A stretch of 64,000 bases of DNA from Alphaproteobacteria bacterium (GCA_017307285.1 JAFKFI010000055.1:1-64000); one strand, 5' to 3'. Shown: positions 26,548 through 36,249, counted from the first letter of the stretch. Numbers and translations are program-made. Notes: generated by a model from the sequence alone, not told the origin.

Positions 26548-27681
26548 ATGCAGACGGTGAGATTTGCCCTTCTGGGATGCGGTCAAATCGCGTCGAAGCA
26601 TGGCGCAGCGCTCAGCCGGCTGGTTCCTGGGGCCGAGCTAAAAGCGGTGTGCGACAGCAATTTCGCTCGTGCTGAGGCACTGGCGGCGACACACCGATGT
26701 CGCGCATTCAACGATTTCGATCAGATGATGGCGGAGATCGGCCACGAGATCGACGTCGTAAACGTGCTCACGCCGACCGGCTATCATCTGGATGGTGTGT
26801 TGCGGGTAGCCGCCCATCGCAAGCACGTGGTGCTCGAGAAGCCGATGGCGCTGACCGAGCATGAAGGGTTGCAAATGTTGCAGGCCTGCGAGGCCGCAGG
26901 CGTGCAGCTCTTCGTGGTCAAGCAGAACCGGTTCAACGCCGCGGTGCAGAAGCTGCACCGAGCGGTGCGGGCTGGCCGTTTCGGCAAAATCGTTGTCGCC
27001 ACGGTGCGGGTCCGTTGGACGCGCGATCAGGGCTATTACAATAAGGACGCCTGGCGCGGAACGCGGGCGTTCGATGGCGGCGTGCTGGCCAATCAGGCGA
27101 GCCATCACATCGATCTGCTGCAATGGCTGGTCGGCGATGTCCACACGGTCAGTGCATACACCGCCCGTCGATTGGTGGAGGTCGAGACTGAGGATACCGC
27201 GGTCGCCATCCTGCGCTTCGGATGCGGCGCGCTCGGGGTCGTCGAGGCGACGACCGCGACGCGGCCCAAGGACCTCGAGGCGTCGATCAGCATTCTCGGA
27301 GAAGGCGGCGCCGTCGAGATCAGCGGCTTCGCGACCGACGAGATGCGGACCTGGCAGTTCAAGCCGGCGCTGCCCGAGGACGAGGGCGTGCTCGCAGAAT
27401 TCGCCACCAAGCCCGCCGGACAGGATCGCGCGTATGCACATGCCCAGTATCTGCGCAACGTGGTTGCCAGCGTGCGGCATGAGGCAGCGGAGATCGTCGA
27501 CGGCTACGAGGGGCTGAAAACGGTTCGCCTCATCGAGGCGCTCTACAAGGCGAGCGAGCAGGGCGCCGAAATCGCTATACCGCGGGCGGCCCCCAACCGT
27601 GCGGTTGTCGGCCCGTTGTCAGGCGCCGGCATCCGGGCAGTCTATCCCGCGCCTGCAGGCCAGCTCTACGCTGCGAAATAG
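26548..27681 (+). CDS. Gfo/Idh/MocA oxidoreductase, WbpB/WlbA-like UDP-sugar 3-dehydrogenase
   Basis: 377-aa NAD-dependent sugar dehydrogenase. The Rossmann motif is LLGCGQIASKHG (8-19), the EKP motif is VVLEKPMAL, and the C-terminal domain carries WTRDQGYYNKDAWRG and DGGVLANQASHHIDLLQWL. These last motifs resemble WbpB/WlbA, which oxidise the 3-OH of UDP-GlcNAc-uronate so that an aminotransferase can act. The matching aminotransferase and acetyltransferase are encoded as one fused protein at 38411-40267, which supports that role. An ATG with GGGGG before it is used; a GTG at 26536 is an alternative. The exact substrate is inference. Confidence 0.78.
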   Translation: MQTVRFALLGCGQIASKHGAALSRLVPGAELKAVCDSNFARAEALAATHRCRAFNDFDQMMAEIGHEIDVVNVLTPTGYHLDGVLRVAAHRKHVVLEKPMALTEHEGLQMLQACEAAGVQLFVVKQNRFNAAVQKLHRAVRAGRFGKIVVATVRVRWTRDQGYYNKDAWRGTRAFDGGVLANQASHHIDLLQWLVGDVHTVSAYTARRLVEVETEDTAVAILRFGCGALGVVEATTATRPKDLEASISILGEGGAVEISGFATDEMRTWQFKPALPEDEGVLAEFATKPAGQDRAYAHAQYLRNVVASVRHEAAEIVDGYEGLKTVRLIEALYKASEQGAEIAIPRAAPNRAVVGPLSGAGIRAVYPAPAGQLYAAK

Positions 27682-27725
27682 CTGGCGCGACGCGGCGAGA
27701 AGTCTGTCCGAGGCCCCCAAACCCC

Positions 27726-28748
27726 ATGACGGGCCACGAACCCGCCCCCTCGACACGATCGAGGAAGATCCGGCAGTTTTGCGTGCGTGCCGTCGTCAGC
27801 CTAGTCCTGATCGCGCTGATGCTCTGGGCCTATGACTGGCGGCAGATCATCGGCAAGCTCACCCTTCTGACGCCGACTTTCGTGCTATTCGCTTGGGCGT
27901 ATTACGCGATCTGCCAGTGGCTCTCGGCCTATCGCTGGCGAGTGCTGCTGCGTGCGAAGGGCGTCGACGTGCCGACCGTGCGGCTGTTCGTGTTCTACAT
28001 GGTCGGGATGTTCGCCAACAACTTCATGCCGGGGGGCCTCGGCGGCGATGCCGTGAAGGCGTACAGCCTCTATCGGCAAGGCGAATCCGGCAACGTCGCC
28101 GTCGCGTCGGTGTTCGTCGAAAGGTTCTGCGGCATCCTCGCCCTGTCGGTGCTCGGCGCGGTCGCATCGGTCGCTATGCTCGTCGCCGGTCGGCCGCCGT
28201 TGACGCCGTTGCTGGTGCTCGGCTTCGTGGTGCTCTTGGCGGCGGCGGCCGCGATGGTCTGGTCGACGCGCCTCGCCCGCCTTCTCCGCTGGCTACTTGC
28301 CGTTCTGGCACCGCGCCTCATCCGCGATCGCGCCGCCCGCCTTGTGGATACCGTGCATTCATATCGCCACGATTGGCATGTGCTATTGCATGCGCTCGCC
28401 ATTTCCGTGCTGCTGCAAGGCATGATCGCGCTGTTCTACAGCCTGGTCGGTCTTGCGCTCGCCGTTCCGGTGCCCATCCTTTATTTCCTGCTGTTCCTGC
28501 CGATGGTCACGATGATAACGCTCCTGCCGATTTCGCTGGGCGGCCTGGGCGTTCGCGAGATCGCTATGGTCTATTTGTTCGCGACCGTGGGAGTGTCGAG
28601 CGAGGACATGCTCTCCATCTCCTTGACCGCACACATCCTCAACACGGCCCTCAGCCTGTCGGGCGGCATCATGCTGCTGGCAAGCCGCTTTTCGTGGGTG
28701 TCACAAGGCAAGAACTTGTCGCGATTGGAGCGGAAACTCAGGTCGTGA
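27726..28748 (+). CDS. LPG-synthase-TM/UPF0104-type integral membrane protein
   Basis: 340-aa polytopic membrane protein with about eight hydrophobic helices. Residues 65-125 carry YRWRVLLRAKGVDVP, NNFMPGGLGGDAVKAYSLYR and SVFVERFCGILALSVLG. The pattern FMPGGLGGD...ER..G is the hallmark of the lysylphosphatidylglycerol-synthase transmembrane family (UPF0104/AglD-like). It lacks the soluble aminoacyl-transferase domain of MprF. Such proteins often sit in glycan loci and are suspected of lipid or lipid-linked sugar handling. Its stop overlaps the next gene as GTGA. Confidence 0.82.
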   Translation: MTGHEPAPSTRSRKIRQFCVRAVVSLVLIALMLWAYDWRQIIGKLTLLTPTFVLFAWAYYAICQWLSAYRWRVLLRAKGVDVPTVRLFVFYMVGMFANNFMPGGLGGDAVKAYSLYRQGESGNVAVASVFVERFCGILALSVLGAVASVAMLVAGRPPLTPLLVLGFVVLLAAAAAMVWSTRLARLLRWLLAVLAPRLIRDRAARLVDTVHSYRHDWHVLLHALAISVLLQGMIALFYSLVGLALAVPVPILYFLLFLPMVTMITLLPISLGGLGVREIAMVYLFATVGVSSEDMLSISLTAHILNTALSLSGGIMLLASRFSWVSQGKNLSRLERKLRS

Positions 28749-30133
28749 CATGGGCGCGGCGCCTCCTGCTTGTGCCGGCGCGCGCGCTCGCCTGGTCGGA
28801 GGCGCGCGATCGCTCCGATTACGCGATACTCGCCAGCGTGTTGTTCATGGCGCTCTCGGCATACCGCGCCTGGTACGTCCTGCCTTCGCCCTACGACACC
28901 ACTATCGGCCTGGACGGATTGCTTTCGATCGTCGAGACCGAGTTTCCGGCCGCGACGGTGCTCCGCGTCGGCATTGGCGCTTTCGGCGCTGTCATCCTGC
29001 TGCTCCTGCTGGCGAAGGCGCAGGCCCTGGCGAAGCTGCGCTGGCCCGGCTGGCTGCTGCTCGGCGCGACGCTCGCGCTGCCCTTCGCCATGCAGCTCTG
29101 GTCGCCGAACCTTGTTCGCGAGACGCAGGTTATCTACAGCCACGTCGACCGCGCCTCGAACGACATTGAGTTCAACCTCAAGAACCAACAGCGGGATTGG
29201 CGCGACCTGCAACGCTTCGATCCCTCGCCCGTGCTGCGGTGGGCCACGGACCTCTCCGGCTACACCGATTGGAGCTTCGAGATGCTTGGGCTGGCAGGGC
29301 AAGTCGACGTTCTCGACGCCCTCGGCCTGACAAACGGTTACTTCAATGTGGCCGGGCGCGGCTGGTATTTCGGGATGAGCGGGTTGCTGGTGTTTCAGCT
29401 CGGGGTCTATGGCCGACTGACCGGAGGGCGGCGCTATCTCCTGCGTGACCTCCCGCTCATTCCGGTCTGCCTGGTCAGCGTGTTCGCGCTGATCCTGGTG
29501 CCGCGCGCGATCGGCGAATATCACAGCCAGGTCGCCGGGAGAGCCATCAGCAAAGGCGACGACACGCACGCGCTGGAGGAACTGCGCGCGGTCCGATTCT
29601 GGATTCCGAGCATCGCCTATTCCCTTGCCTTCCAGGCGGAGATCGGCGCGATCACCCAGCGGAGGGGCTGCATGAGCTGCCCCGAGACGTATCTCTATCG
29701 GGCGAACAACGCGGTTGCGGTGCGTGATTATCAGGGCGCGGCACGTGCGTTGGAAAAGGCGGCGGCGCTCGCGCCCGAGATGCCGGGAATGCGCTACTGG
29801 CTCGGCCAAGCCTACGTCGAATCTGGTATCGACATCTTCAACACTGGGCAGTACACGGCTGCTGATCGATTTTTCCGGCGGGCGCTGGCGTACGTTCCAT
29901 CGGACGCACTGGCGTGGTACGGGCGCGCCATCGTACAGCTCCGTTTGCGCGACTTTGCGGCCGCGGCGGAGTACACGCATCAGGTCGTCCGGCTGCAGAA
30001 CTATCTCGGGTTCAAGAAGTATCCGCCCCACGCCCAATGGCTGCTTGCGCGCTCCTGGAGCGCATACCGGCGCGGTGATTTCGTTGAGGCGCATCGGTAT
30101 TTTTCGGAATACCTCACCCCAGAACTCTGGTGA
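28745..30133 (+). CDS. Membrane protein with TPR-like C-terminal region, function unknown
   Basis: 462 aa from a GTG that overlaps the preceding stop (GTGA). The N-terminal half has hydrophobic segments near residues 30-45, 75-100 (VILLLLLAKAQALAKL), 205-225 and 240-265. Between them lies a soluble stretch with IYSHVDRASNDIEFNLKNQQ and a conserved-looking FNVAGRGWYFGM. From about residue 315 it carries helical repeats of TPR type: YLYRANNAVAVRDYQGAARALEKA, GIDIFNTGQYTAADRFFRRAL, YGRAIVQLRLRDFAAAAEY. A CMSCPE segment precedes the repeats. I do not recognise the family. Coupling on both sides suggests it works with the flippase-like protein and the GT-C enzyme. Confidence 0.75.
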   Translation: MTWARRLLLVPARALAWSEARDRSDYAILASVLFMALSAYRAWYVLPSPYDTTIGLDGLLSIVETEFPAATVLRVGIGAFGAVILLLLLAKAQALAKLRWPGWLLLGATLALPFAMQLWSPNLVRETQVIYSHVDRASNDIEFNLKNQQRDWRDLQRFDPSPVLRWATDLSGYTDWSFEMLGLAGQVDVLDALGLTNGYFNVAGRGWYFGMSGLLVFQLGVYGRLTGGRRYLLRDLPLIPVCLVSVFALILVPRAIGEYHSQVAGRAISKGDDTHALEELRAVRFWIPSIAYSLAFQAEIGAITQRRGCMSCPETYLYRANNAVAVRDYQGAARALEKAAALAPEMPGMRYWLGQAYVESGIDIFNTGQYTAADRFFRRALAYVPSDALAWYGRAIVQLRLRDFAAAAEYTHQVVRLQNYLGFKKYPPHAQWLLARSWSAYRRGDFVEAHRYFSEYLTPELW

Positions 30134-33100
30134 CGGCGGCCGTGAGACCCCTACGGAGCTGGCGGCTGCTCGGGTTCGGTTTGGCGGCGGCTTTCATATT
30201 CGCCTGCAATCTTATGAACGTGCTCACCCCCTATCGGGCCGCACCAGAGATCATTGCCGACCGGGCTGACTGGATCGGCATTTCGCCCCCCAGTAATCGG
30301 GCATTCTTCCGTCAGGTTATCGACCTGCCCTTCACGCCTCGGTATGCTTGGATCGCGGTCGCGACGGATGACTACGTGCTGTACGTCAACGGCCAGGCGG
30401 CGGCGCAAAACCAGTTCGCTATCAACGCGGCGCTGTCCTTTCAACACCGCCTCTCGGATCGGGCTCAAGGCGTAAACCCCTACGTTGTCCCCGCAGCGCG
30501 CGCGCCCGACCTGCGGCTCGCCACCAACCGGGAATGGCGCGTCCGCATTCACTCGGACATCTCGAAGCAGCTCCGACGTGGCCGCAATGTCCTCGCCCTC
30601 AGTCTGCAGACCGCCGATCCGTCGGTCCGGGTTTCGATCAAGGGTGAGATCGTCGGCGACGGCGTCTCGATCCCGATCGACGGCAGCGCCGAAAGCTGGC
30701 ACGCCTCCCGCACACCGGACCGCATCCGCGGACAGTCCTGGATCGTCTCTCCGGTGCGCGCGGATGGCTGGCGGCAGGCGAGCTCGCTTGGTCCGGTCGA
30801 GGAGCCGCTGCAGGCGACCGCGCCGGCGGGGCTATGGACCCGCCCGCTGCCGCTCACCGGCCTCACCGGACCAGAGATCGCCGGCGACGTGCGCTTCGCG
30901 CGAGTGCTTCCCGCTCTGACCGGCGGTCCTACGCAATCGGCTTGGCTGAGGGTCAGCAGCACCTGGCCATACACGCTGACTGTCGGCAATACGCTGGCGG
31001 GGGCCGCTGGCAAGACCGGCAAAACGGAGGCCTACGATCTCTCTCGGTTCCTTCGAAATGGTCCGCAGCGTGTATCCATCCGGCTCTACAGGACCGGCCT
31101 GACGGACCCTGCGATGCCGGTCGTGATGCTGGACGGCGCTGTGGGTTCGCTCGACATCGCGCCCGATTCGTCCTGGAACGTGCTGCGGCGCGACGATCCT
31201 GGGTGGCTCGATGGCGGAGGATTGTGGGAAAGCGCCAGCATGGTGCCGATGTCGCCCGGCACCAGGCCGATTACCTTGCAGATCCCAACATCGAAGGGCT
31301 GGTGGGCAGCGGAGCAAGCATTCGTATGGGCCGCATGCTTCGCTGGCATCGCGCTGCTGTTCCGGGCGCTCGGCGGGCTCGGCGGCCTGGCGCGGGACCG
31401 CACGGGCGGCCGGGCCGCCGCACTCTGGATCCTGTCCCTGCCGATACTGGCGGCAGGTGCCGCCTACCTGCTGCGGCTGCGGTTCAAGGAGACCGACCTG
31501 ATCCTCGACTTCCTGAACCCGGCACAATACGGCCGCTCCCTCGCGCTCGATCTTGCGATGCTGGTCCTTGCTATCGCTGTCTACCTGGTACTCACGCGCG
31601 CGCCCTCGTCGGCGCCCGCCGTCGTGCCGCGCTTTCGGCCTGGAAGTGCCGCTCTCTCATCGGACGCAAAGGTCCGGCTCCTGGTCCTCGCCATCTCGCT
31701 GCTCGGCTTTGCCCTCCGCGGCTATCACATCGGCATCGAAAATCTCCAAGCCGATGAGAACGTGAGCCTCGATGCCGCACGAGGAGTTTTACGCACAGGC
31801 GCGCCCTACGAGATATCCGGCGTCCTCTACACTCGGTCGGCGATGTATCACTATATGCTAGCCGGCTGGATCTACTTGTTCGGCAGCTCGCCGGCGGCGG
31901 CGCGAATGATGAGCGTCATTCCGGGGGTCGCCGTCATTTTCGTCACCTACGAGCTCGCCTATCTCGCGACCGGCAAGCGGCATCTCGCGGTGATTTGCGC
32001 GCTCGTCATCGCGGTGAGCCCCTGGCAGATCAATCAGTCACGCAATATCCGCTTCTACCAACAGATGCAGTTCTTCGGCATCTGCGCGAGTTATTTCTTC
32101 CTGCGCGGTTTCGTCCTCGGCCGCCACAAGCCGTCACAAAACCTGTTCTTCGCGATGGGCTCGCTCGCGGTGGTCTGCCAGGAAATCTTCGTTCTGACCT
32201 TTCCCGGCTTCTGCATCGCCGGATACCTCTATCTGCGGCCCTACCGGTTGCGCGACAACATTAACGTGGTGATCGGGTTCATCACCATGATGGTGGTCAC
32301 GGTCCTCGACGCCGGAACCTTCACGCTGCTCTGCCTGACCCGCAATATCGGCATCACCACCTCGATCGCGTCGATCATCCAGTTCCACGTGATCAATCCG
32401 ACGGCCTTCATCAACACTTTCTTCCTCAGCGAGCTGCACGCGCGCTTCATCGGCAGCGTGTTCTTCTTTGCGGCCCTGCCGTTCTGGATCCGTCGCTCGA
32501 ACGCCGCCATTCTCACGCTCTACATCCTGGTCATCACGAGCGTGCTCGCCGCGACGGTTCTGGTGATGCAGGTTGCCGCCCGCTACGTGTTCGTACTCAA
32601 CCCGATGATCGTGATCGTGTTCATCGCGTCGGTCGATGCGCTGATCCGCTGGATGGCCTTCCATCTCTCCCGTCCCCTGGCGGCCAACCCGCGGCGGTTC
32701 CAACGGGCATGGATCGCGATGGCCACCCCCATTCTTGCGATCATGGTTATCGCGGACCTGCACCTCGACGGCCTGATGCGCTCGTACGACCAGCATCTCA
32801 TCATGCAGCACGAGTCGGCCTACCGGTACATTGCCGAGCACCGCCGTCCTGGCGATGTCGTCATCTCGGTCTCCCCGATGTCCGGCGCGGTGGTGCTGGG
32901 CGGAATCGACTACTATCTCGAGCAGGAGCTCCAGTTCGACGAGGTCTATATGACCCCGTTCGCGATCGTGGATCGCTGGGCAGGGGGCAAGCTCGTCAGC
33001 AAGATCGATCAGGTGCGGGATATCCTCAGCACGGCGAGCCGCGCCTGGATCATTATGGATCAGGCGGAGTCGAAGAAGTTCACGCCCGACTTCCTGGCCT

Positions 33101-33222
33101 ATCTCTATGGGGTGACGCAGCCGCGGCTCGAGTTCCTAGGCGGCGAGCTGCTGCTCTGGACCGCGTCCGACGGAACCTATGTGCAATCGAAGGACAGTGG
33201 CGGCTCGATCGACGACTTCTGA
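30130..33222 (+). CDS. Large GT-C membrane glycosyltransferase with N-terminal beta domain
   Basis: 1030-aa protein. After one N-terminal membrane segment (residues 12-30), residues 50-390 form a probable periplasmic region of one or two beta domains; YAWIAVATDDYVLYVNGQ and RGRNVLALSLQ resemble galactose-binding-like modules of alpha-L-rhamnosidases. From about residue 395 it is polytopic with around 12 hydrophobic helices. NLQADENVSLDAARG (about 537-551) is the acidic first-loop motif of GT-C (PMT/ArnT-like) enzymes, which use polyprenyl-phosphate sugars. The last 130 residues are soluble. It overlaps the TPR gene as GTGA. A surface-glycan transfer role is inferred; donor and acceptor are unknown. 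Confidence 0.75.
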   Translation: MTAAVRPLRSWRLLGFGLAAAFIFACNLMNVLTPYRAAPEIIADRADWIGISPPSNRAFFRQVIDLPFTPRYAWIAVATDDYVLYVNGQAAAQNQFAINAALSFQHRLSDRAQGVNPYVVPAARAPDLRLATNREWRVRIHSDISKQLRRGRNVLALSLQTADPSVRVSIKGEIVGDGVSIPIDGSAESWHASRTPDRIRGQSWIVSPVRADGWRQASSLGPVEEPLQATAPAGLWTRPLPLTGLTGPEIAGDVRFARVLPALTGGPTQSAWLRVSSTWPYTLTVGNTLAGAAGKTGKTEAYDLSRFLRNGPQRVSIRLYRTGLTDPAMPVVMLDGAVGSLDIAPDSSWNVLRRDDPGWLDGGGLWESASMVPMSPGTRPITLQIPTSKGWWAAEQAFVWAACFAGIALLFRALGGLGGLARDRTGGRAAALWILSLPILAAGAAYLLRLRFKETDLILDFLNPAQYGRSLALDLAMLVLAIAVYLVLTRAPSSAPAVVPRFRPGSAALSSDAKVRLLVLAISLLGFALRGYHIGIENLQADENVSLDAARGVLRTGAPYEISGVLYTRSAMYHYMLAGWIYLFGSSPAAARMMSVIPGVAVIFVTYELAYLATGKRHLAVICALVIAVSPWQINQSRNIRFYQQMQFFGICASYFFLRGFVLGRHKPSQNLFFAMGSLAVVCQEIFVLTFPGFCIAGYLYLRPYRLRDNINVVIGFITMMVVTVLDAGTFTLLCLTRNIGITTSIASIIQFHVINPTAFINTFFLSELHARFIGSVFFFAALPFWIRRSNAAILTLYILVITSVLAATVLVMQVAARYVFVLNPMIVIVFIASVDALIRWMAFHLSRPLAANPRRFQRAWIAMATPILAIMVIADLHLDGLMRSYDQHLIMQHESAYRYIAEHRRPGDVVISVSPMSGAVVLGGIDYYLEQELQFDEVYMTPFAIVDRWAGGKLVSKIDQVRDILSTASRAWIIMDQAESKKFTPDFLAYLYGVTQPRLEFLGGELLLWTASDGTYVQSKDSGGSIDDF

Positions 33223-33269
33223 TGTCGGCCGCAAGACATCGGGGGTGCCTTTTGTCCTCGAAAATAGTC

Positions 33270-34796
33270 TCACCCGGTGCAGGACGTCGGTACCGGCAGC
33301 GGTCGGCCGTACAGACGGGCGTGGTCTACCACCGCGTCGATGTAGTCCGCGAGATCGTCGTAGTATTGTTGGGTGCTCTGGATGATGCTGTTTTCGACGG
33401 TCTGCAGCTCTAGATAGGTGATGAGGCCGAGCTCGAACGAATGGCGGGTGTCGGCAAGACGCTTCCGGTTCTGCGTCATCGCCTGCATTCGGAAGCGCAG
33501 ATTTGCGGCGAGCGTGGGAATTCGTGCGCGATCGCGGCGGTCGGCCCGCTGGGTGCTGAGCACCTTTTGGTCGAGCTTGGTCAGCAGATCGTTCGTATCG
33601 TGGCGCGCCAGTTCCTGTCGCGCCGCTGACTGCGACAGGTTGGGGAACGGCAGAGTCAGGATCGCACCAAAATTGGCGATGTCCTGCGTGCCTGACCCGC
33701 TCTGGTTGAACTGCCGCCCGTAAGAGGCACGCAGCGACAGCTCGGGCGACCATGTCAGCTGCGATTTCTGCTGCTGGACATCCTGCTTGGCGATCTGCAG
33801 CTTGAGGCTCCGCGTTTGCTCCTCGATCGCGCCATCCGGATTCCAACCCGATGGGTCGAAGGAGAAGAAATCAAAGTAGTTTCTGCAGAGCGTCACGTCG
33901 GCCTCGGGCACGTTCATCAGGTCGAACAGCGCCTGACGCCTCGTGTTGAGCTCGTCCTTCAGGCGTGCGGTCGCTGCTTGCTGGTTCTGCAGATCCGCTT
34001 CCTGTAGGACTACGGCAAGATCGGAAGAGGTGCCGAGCTGCGCCCCCTGTGCCATGAAGTCTCGCCGCGCCCGATCGACCTTGAGCTGCTCGGACGAGAC
34101 TCGGACCTTCTCCTCATATAGCCGTACCTGGATGTAGGCTTTGAGCAGGTTGACCGCCTGGTCCTTCACACCATCCTCGTAGCTGGATTGCGCCGAGGCG
34201 ATATCGATCTGGGCGGCCTCCGAATCGTATTTGACGCCTTCCTTGTGCCACCACGGTAGCGTCCATTGCAGCTCGGCCCCGGTCTGGTCGTAATAGGCGC
34301 CAACGCGGTTCGACGCGCTGTTCTGGTTGAGCGGCGGCTGCACGTTGCCGATCAGCCGCGCCTGCCAATCCGAGGCATAACCGGCGGCGACTACCTGATA
34401 ACTCACCCGCGACCGCTCCAACGCACTGCGTTGCTGGACCAAGGATGCATTGCGAGCCTCGGTGATGCCGAAAGCCTGATCGAAGGTAAGCCGGCCGCCG
34501 GGAGGCAGGGTCACGGGCTCGATCCGTGAAAGGCGGGACGGCACACCGGCAGGAGACGCCGACGGTCCGGCGATCAGTGCCACGCGCGCGCGCTCGCTGC
34601 CGCCGCTCTCTTCCCGGGACGCCGCGGAGGCCGGCTCGGCGCCAGCCCCACCGCTGCTCGGCGCCATTGCGGATGGCGGGGAAGCCAGCGCTGCGGGAGG
34701 AGCGGCCGGCCTGCTTGCACACCCGGTCGGCAAAGCAACGCTCGCAAGCAGCAGCGCCCAGGACAGAGGCTTCGGTCGCAACGGAGGGTTGGTCAT
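33270..34796 (-). CDS. TolC-family outer-membrane factor (lipoprotein)
   Basis: 508-aa outer-membrane channel component. It has a type II signal with lipobox LPTGC ending at Cys26, a low-complexity Ala/Pro/Ser linker to about residue 95, then two long helical OEP-type repeats. Typical stretches are LTFDQAFGITEARNASLVQQ and RDFMAQGAQLGTSSDLAVVL, and the repeat halves end in SFELGLITYLELQTVENS and QQYYDDLADYIDAVVDHARL. It overlaps the HlyD-type gene by four bases, so the two form an operon. Partner specificity is undetermined because no inner-membrane pump gene lies beside them. Confidence 0.87.
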   Translation of the reverse strand: MTNPPLRPKPLSWALLLASVALPTGCASRPAAPPAALASPPSAMAPSSGGAGAEPASAASREESGGSERARVALIAGPSASPAGVPSRLSRIEPVTLPPGGRLTFDQAFGITEARNASLVQQRSALERSRVSYQVVAAGYASDWQARLIGNVQPPLNQNSASNRVGAYYDQTGAELQWTLPWWHKEGVKYDSEAAQIDIASAQSSYEDGVKDQAVNLLKAYIQVRLYEEKVRVSSEQLKVDRARRDFMAQGAQLGTSSDLAVVLQEADLQNQQAATARLKDELNTRRQALFDLMNVPEADVTLCRNYFDFFSFDPSGWNPDGAIEEQTRSLKLQIAKQDVQQQKSQLTWSPELSLRASYGRQFNQSGSGTQDIANFGAILTLPFPNLSQSAARQELARHDTNDLLTKLDQKVLSTQRADRRDRARIPTLAANLRFRMQAMTQNRKRLADTRHSFELGLITYLELQTVENSIIQSTQQYYDDLADYIDAVVDHARLYGRPLPVPTSCTG

Positions 34797-36040
34797 CGCG
34801 GCTCTACGAGATCGCCCGCTCGCAATCCGATCTGGCCGTTCAACACGACGGTCGCGCCCTCCGGCAGACCCGAGGTGATGCCGACCCAGCCATGCTCGTC
34901 CACCGAATACTGCACGGGAACGACCTCGATCCGGCTGGAAGCGTTGATCGCCAGCACAGTGCCTTCCCCGCCCGAGAAGCGAAGCAGCGCGCTCTCGGGA
35001 ACCGCCAGGCTGCGGTAGGATTGCGCCACGACGCTGTAGCCCGTCATACCCGGCATGAGCTTAGCGGCATCGACCTTCGGATCGTCGATCGTGAGCCACG
35101 CATAGAAGGTCCCCTGCGGCTGACCCGTCCTCTGCTGGTCCACGCTGCCGGCCACGACCGGATCGATCCGCATGACGCTGGCACGCACCGTCCGGCCAGC
35201 CAGCGCCTGCAGACGGATGTCCGCCTTATCGCCGACCTTGATGCGCTCGAAGTCACGCTGGTCGACCGTGATGCGGAATAGCAGCTTGTCGCCGATCGTT
35301 GCGATGGTTTCCCCCGGGCGCACGAGGGTCTCGCCGACATAGGCACCGACCTTCGAGACCTTGCCTGAGATCGGCGCAAGAATCCGTAATGGCTCCTCCC
35401 CATCGGGATGCGCCACCGGATCCTCCGCGTCGCTACCGAATACCTTTTGGCTGAGCGAGACCATCGACTTCGCCAATGCCTCGCGCGCCTGCTGCAGCTG
35501 ACCCGCCGCGACGAGATAATTCTTCTCCGACAATTCGTACGCCGCCTGAGCGACGAGGCCGCGCTTGTAGGCGTCCTTCTGGCGCTCGTAATCGCGCTTG
35601 TTGGTCTGGTAGGTCGCGTTCTTCTGCTCGACATTCGCAGCACTTTCCCGAACCGCGAAGCCGCCCGTATCGAGAGTGGCGAGAATGTCGCCGCGTTTGA
35701 TCGTGGAGCCCGGCTCCACATGCAGGGCGGTCAACACGCCGATCGCATCCGCATTGACCGGCACTTCATTCAGATACTGGAGTGTGCCTTCCGAGGAGAC
35801 GACCCGCCGCAGTTCATGCATCGAGACCTTGGCGATCGGCACGGGTATTGCCAAGCCGAGCATTCGCCGGAGCGCCGGATACCCGGTCGCGGACGACCAG
35901 GAGCGCGAGTTCGGCGACATGTATCCTGGTGCCACCGCGAATACGACGAGCAGCGCCACCATGACGAACAGTCCGGCATAGAACGCCGTCCAGCCGATAC
36001 GGCCCGCTCGTGTGCCCTTCGCCGGAGGATCATCCGCCAC
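34793..36040 (-). CDS. HlyD/RND-type periplasmic adaptor (membrane fusion protein)
   Basis: 415-aa adaptor anchored by one N-terminal helix (FYAGLFVMVALLVVFAVAPG, 20-39). The half-lipoyl pieces are VLTALHVEPGSTIKRGDILATLDTG and LRILAPISGKVSKVGAYVGETL, flanking a helical hairpin of about 75 residues (ATYQTNKRDYERQKDAYKRG onward). Beta-barrel and membrane-proximal segments follow, ending LPEGATVVLNGQIGLRAGDL. It overlaps the TolC gene (ATGA). Upstream, 36041-36249 is a 209-base AT-richer gap that should hold the operon promoter; I see no confident -35/-10 pair there. Confidence 0.87.
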   Translation of the reverse strand: MADDPPAKGTRAGRIGWTAFYAGLFVMVALLVVFAVAPGYMSPNSRSWSSATGYPALRRMLGLAIPVPIAKVSMHELRRVVSSEGTLQYLNEVPVNADAIGVLTALHVEPGSTIKRGDILATLDTGGFAVRESAANVEQKNATYQTNKRDYERQKDAYKRGLVAQAAYELSEKNYLVAAGQLQQAREALAKSMVSLSQKVFGSDAEDPVAHPDGEEPLRILAPISGKVSKVGAYVGETLVRPGETIATIGDKLLFRITVDQRDFERIKVGDKADIRLQALAGRTVRASVMRIDPVVAGSVDQQRTGQPQGTFYAWLTIDDPKVDAAKLMPGMTGYSVVAQSYRSLAVPESALLRFSGGEGTVLAINASSRIEVVPVQYSVDEHGWVGITSGLPEGATVVLNGQIGLRAGDLVEPR

Positions 36041-36249
36041 GGCGGCTCACATACGCAAAAAGAGCGAAAAGCGGGGATGGTTGCGTGCAGCGGGCCTCAA
36101 GGGCGCCTCGGGTCAGGAACAGTGTCATCTGGGCGCTCGCTACCAGCGGGCGCACAAAACCATATTGCACCCGCGAATTCAACATCGATAGCTGAATATT
36201 CCTACTAAATGCTCAAAAACGCGATGATTTCGCCGCCAACCAAACACTG

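Noticed and set aside
36041-36249. A confident promoter for the HlyD/TolC operon
   Set aside because: The gap is AT-rich and TTGAGC occurs on the minus strand, but no convincing -10 lies at a proper distance.
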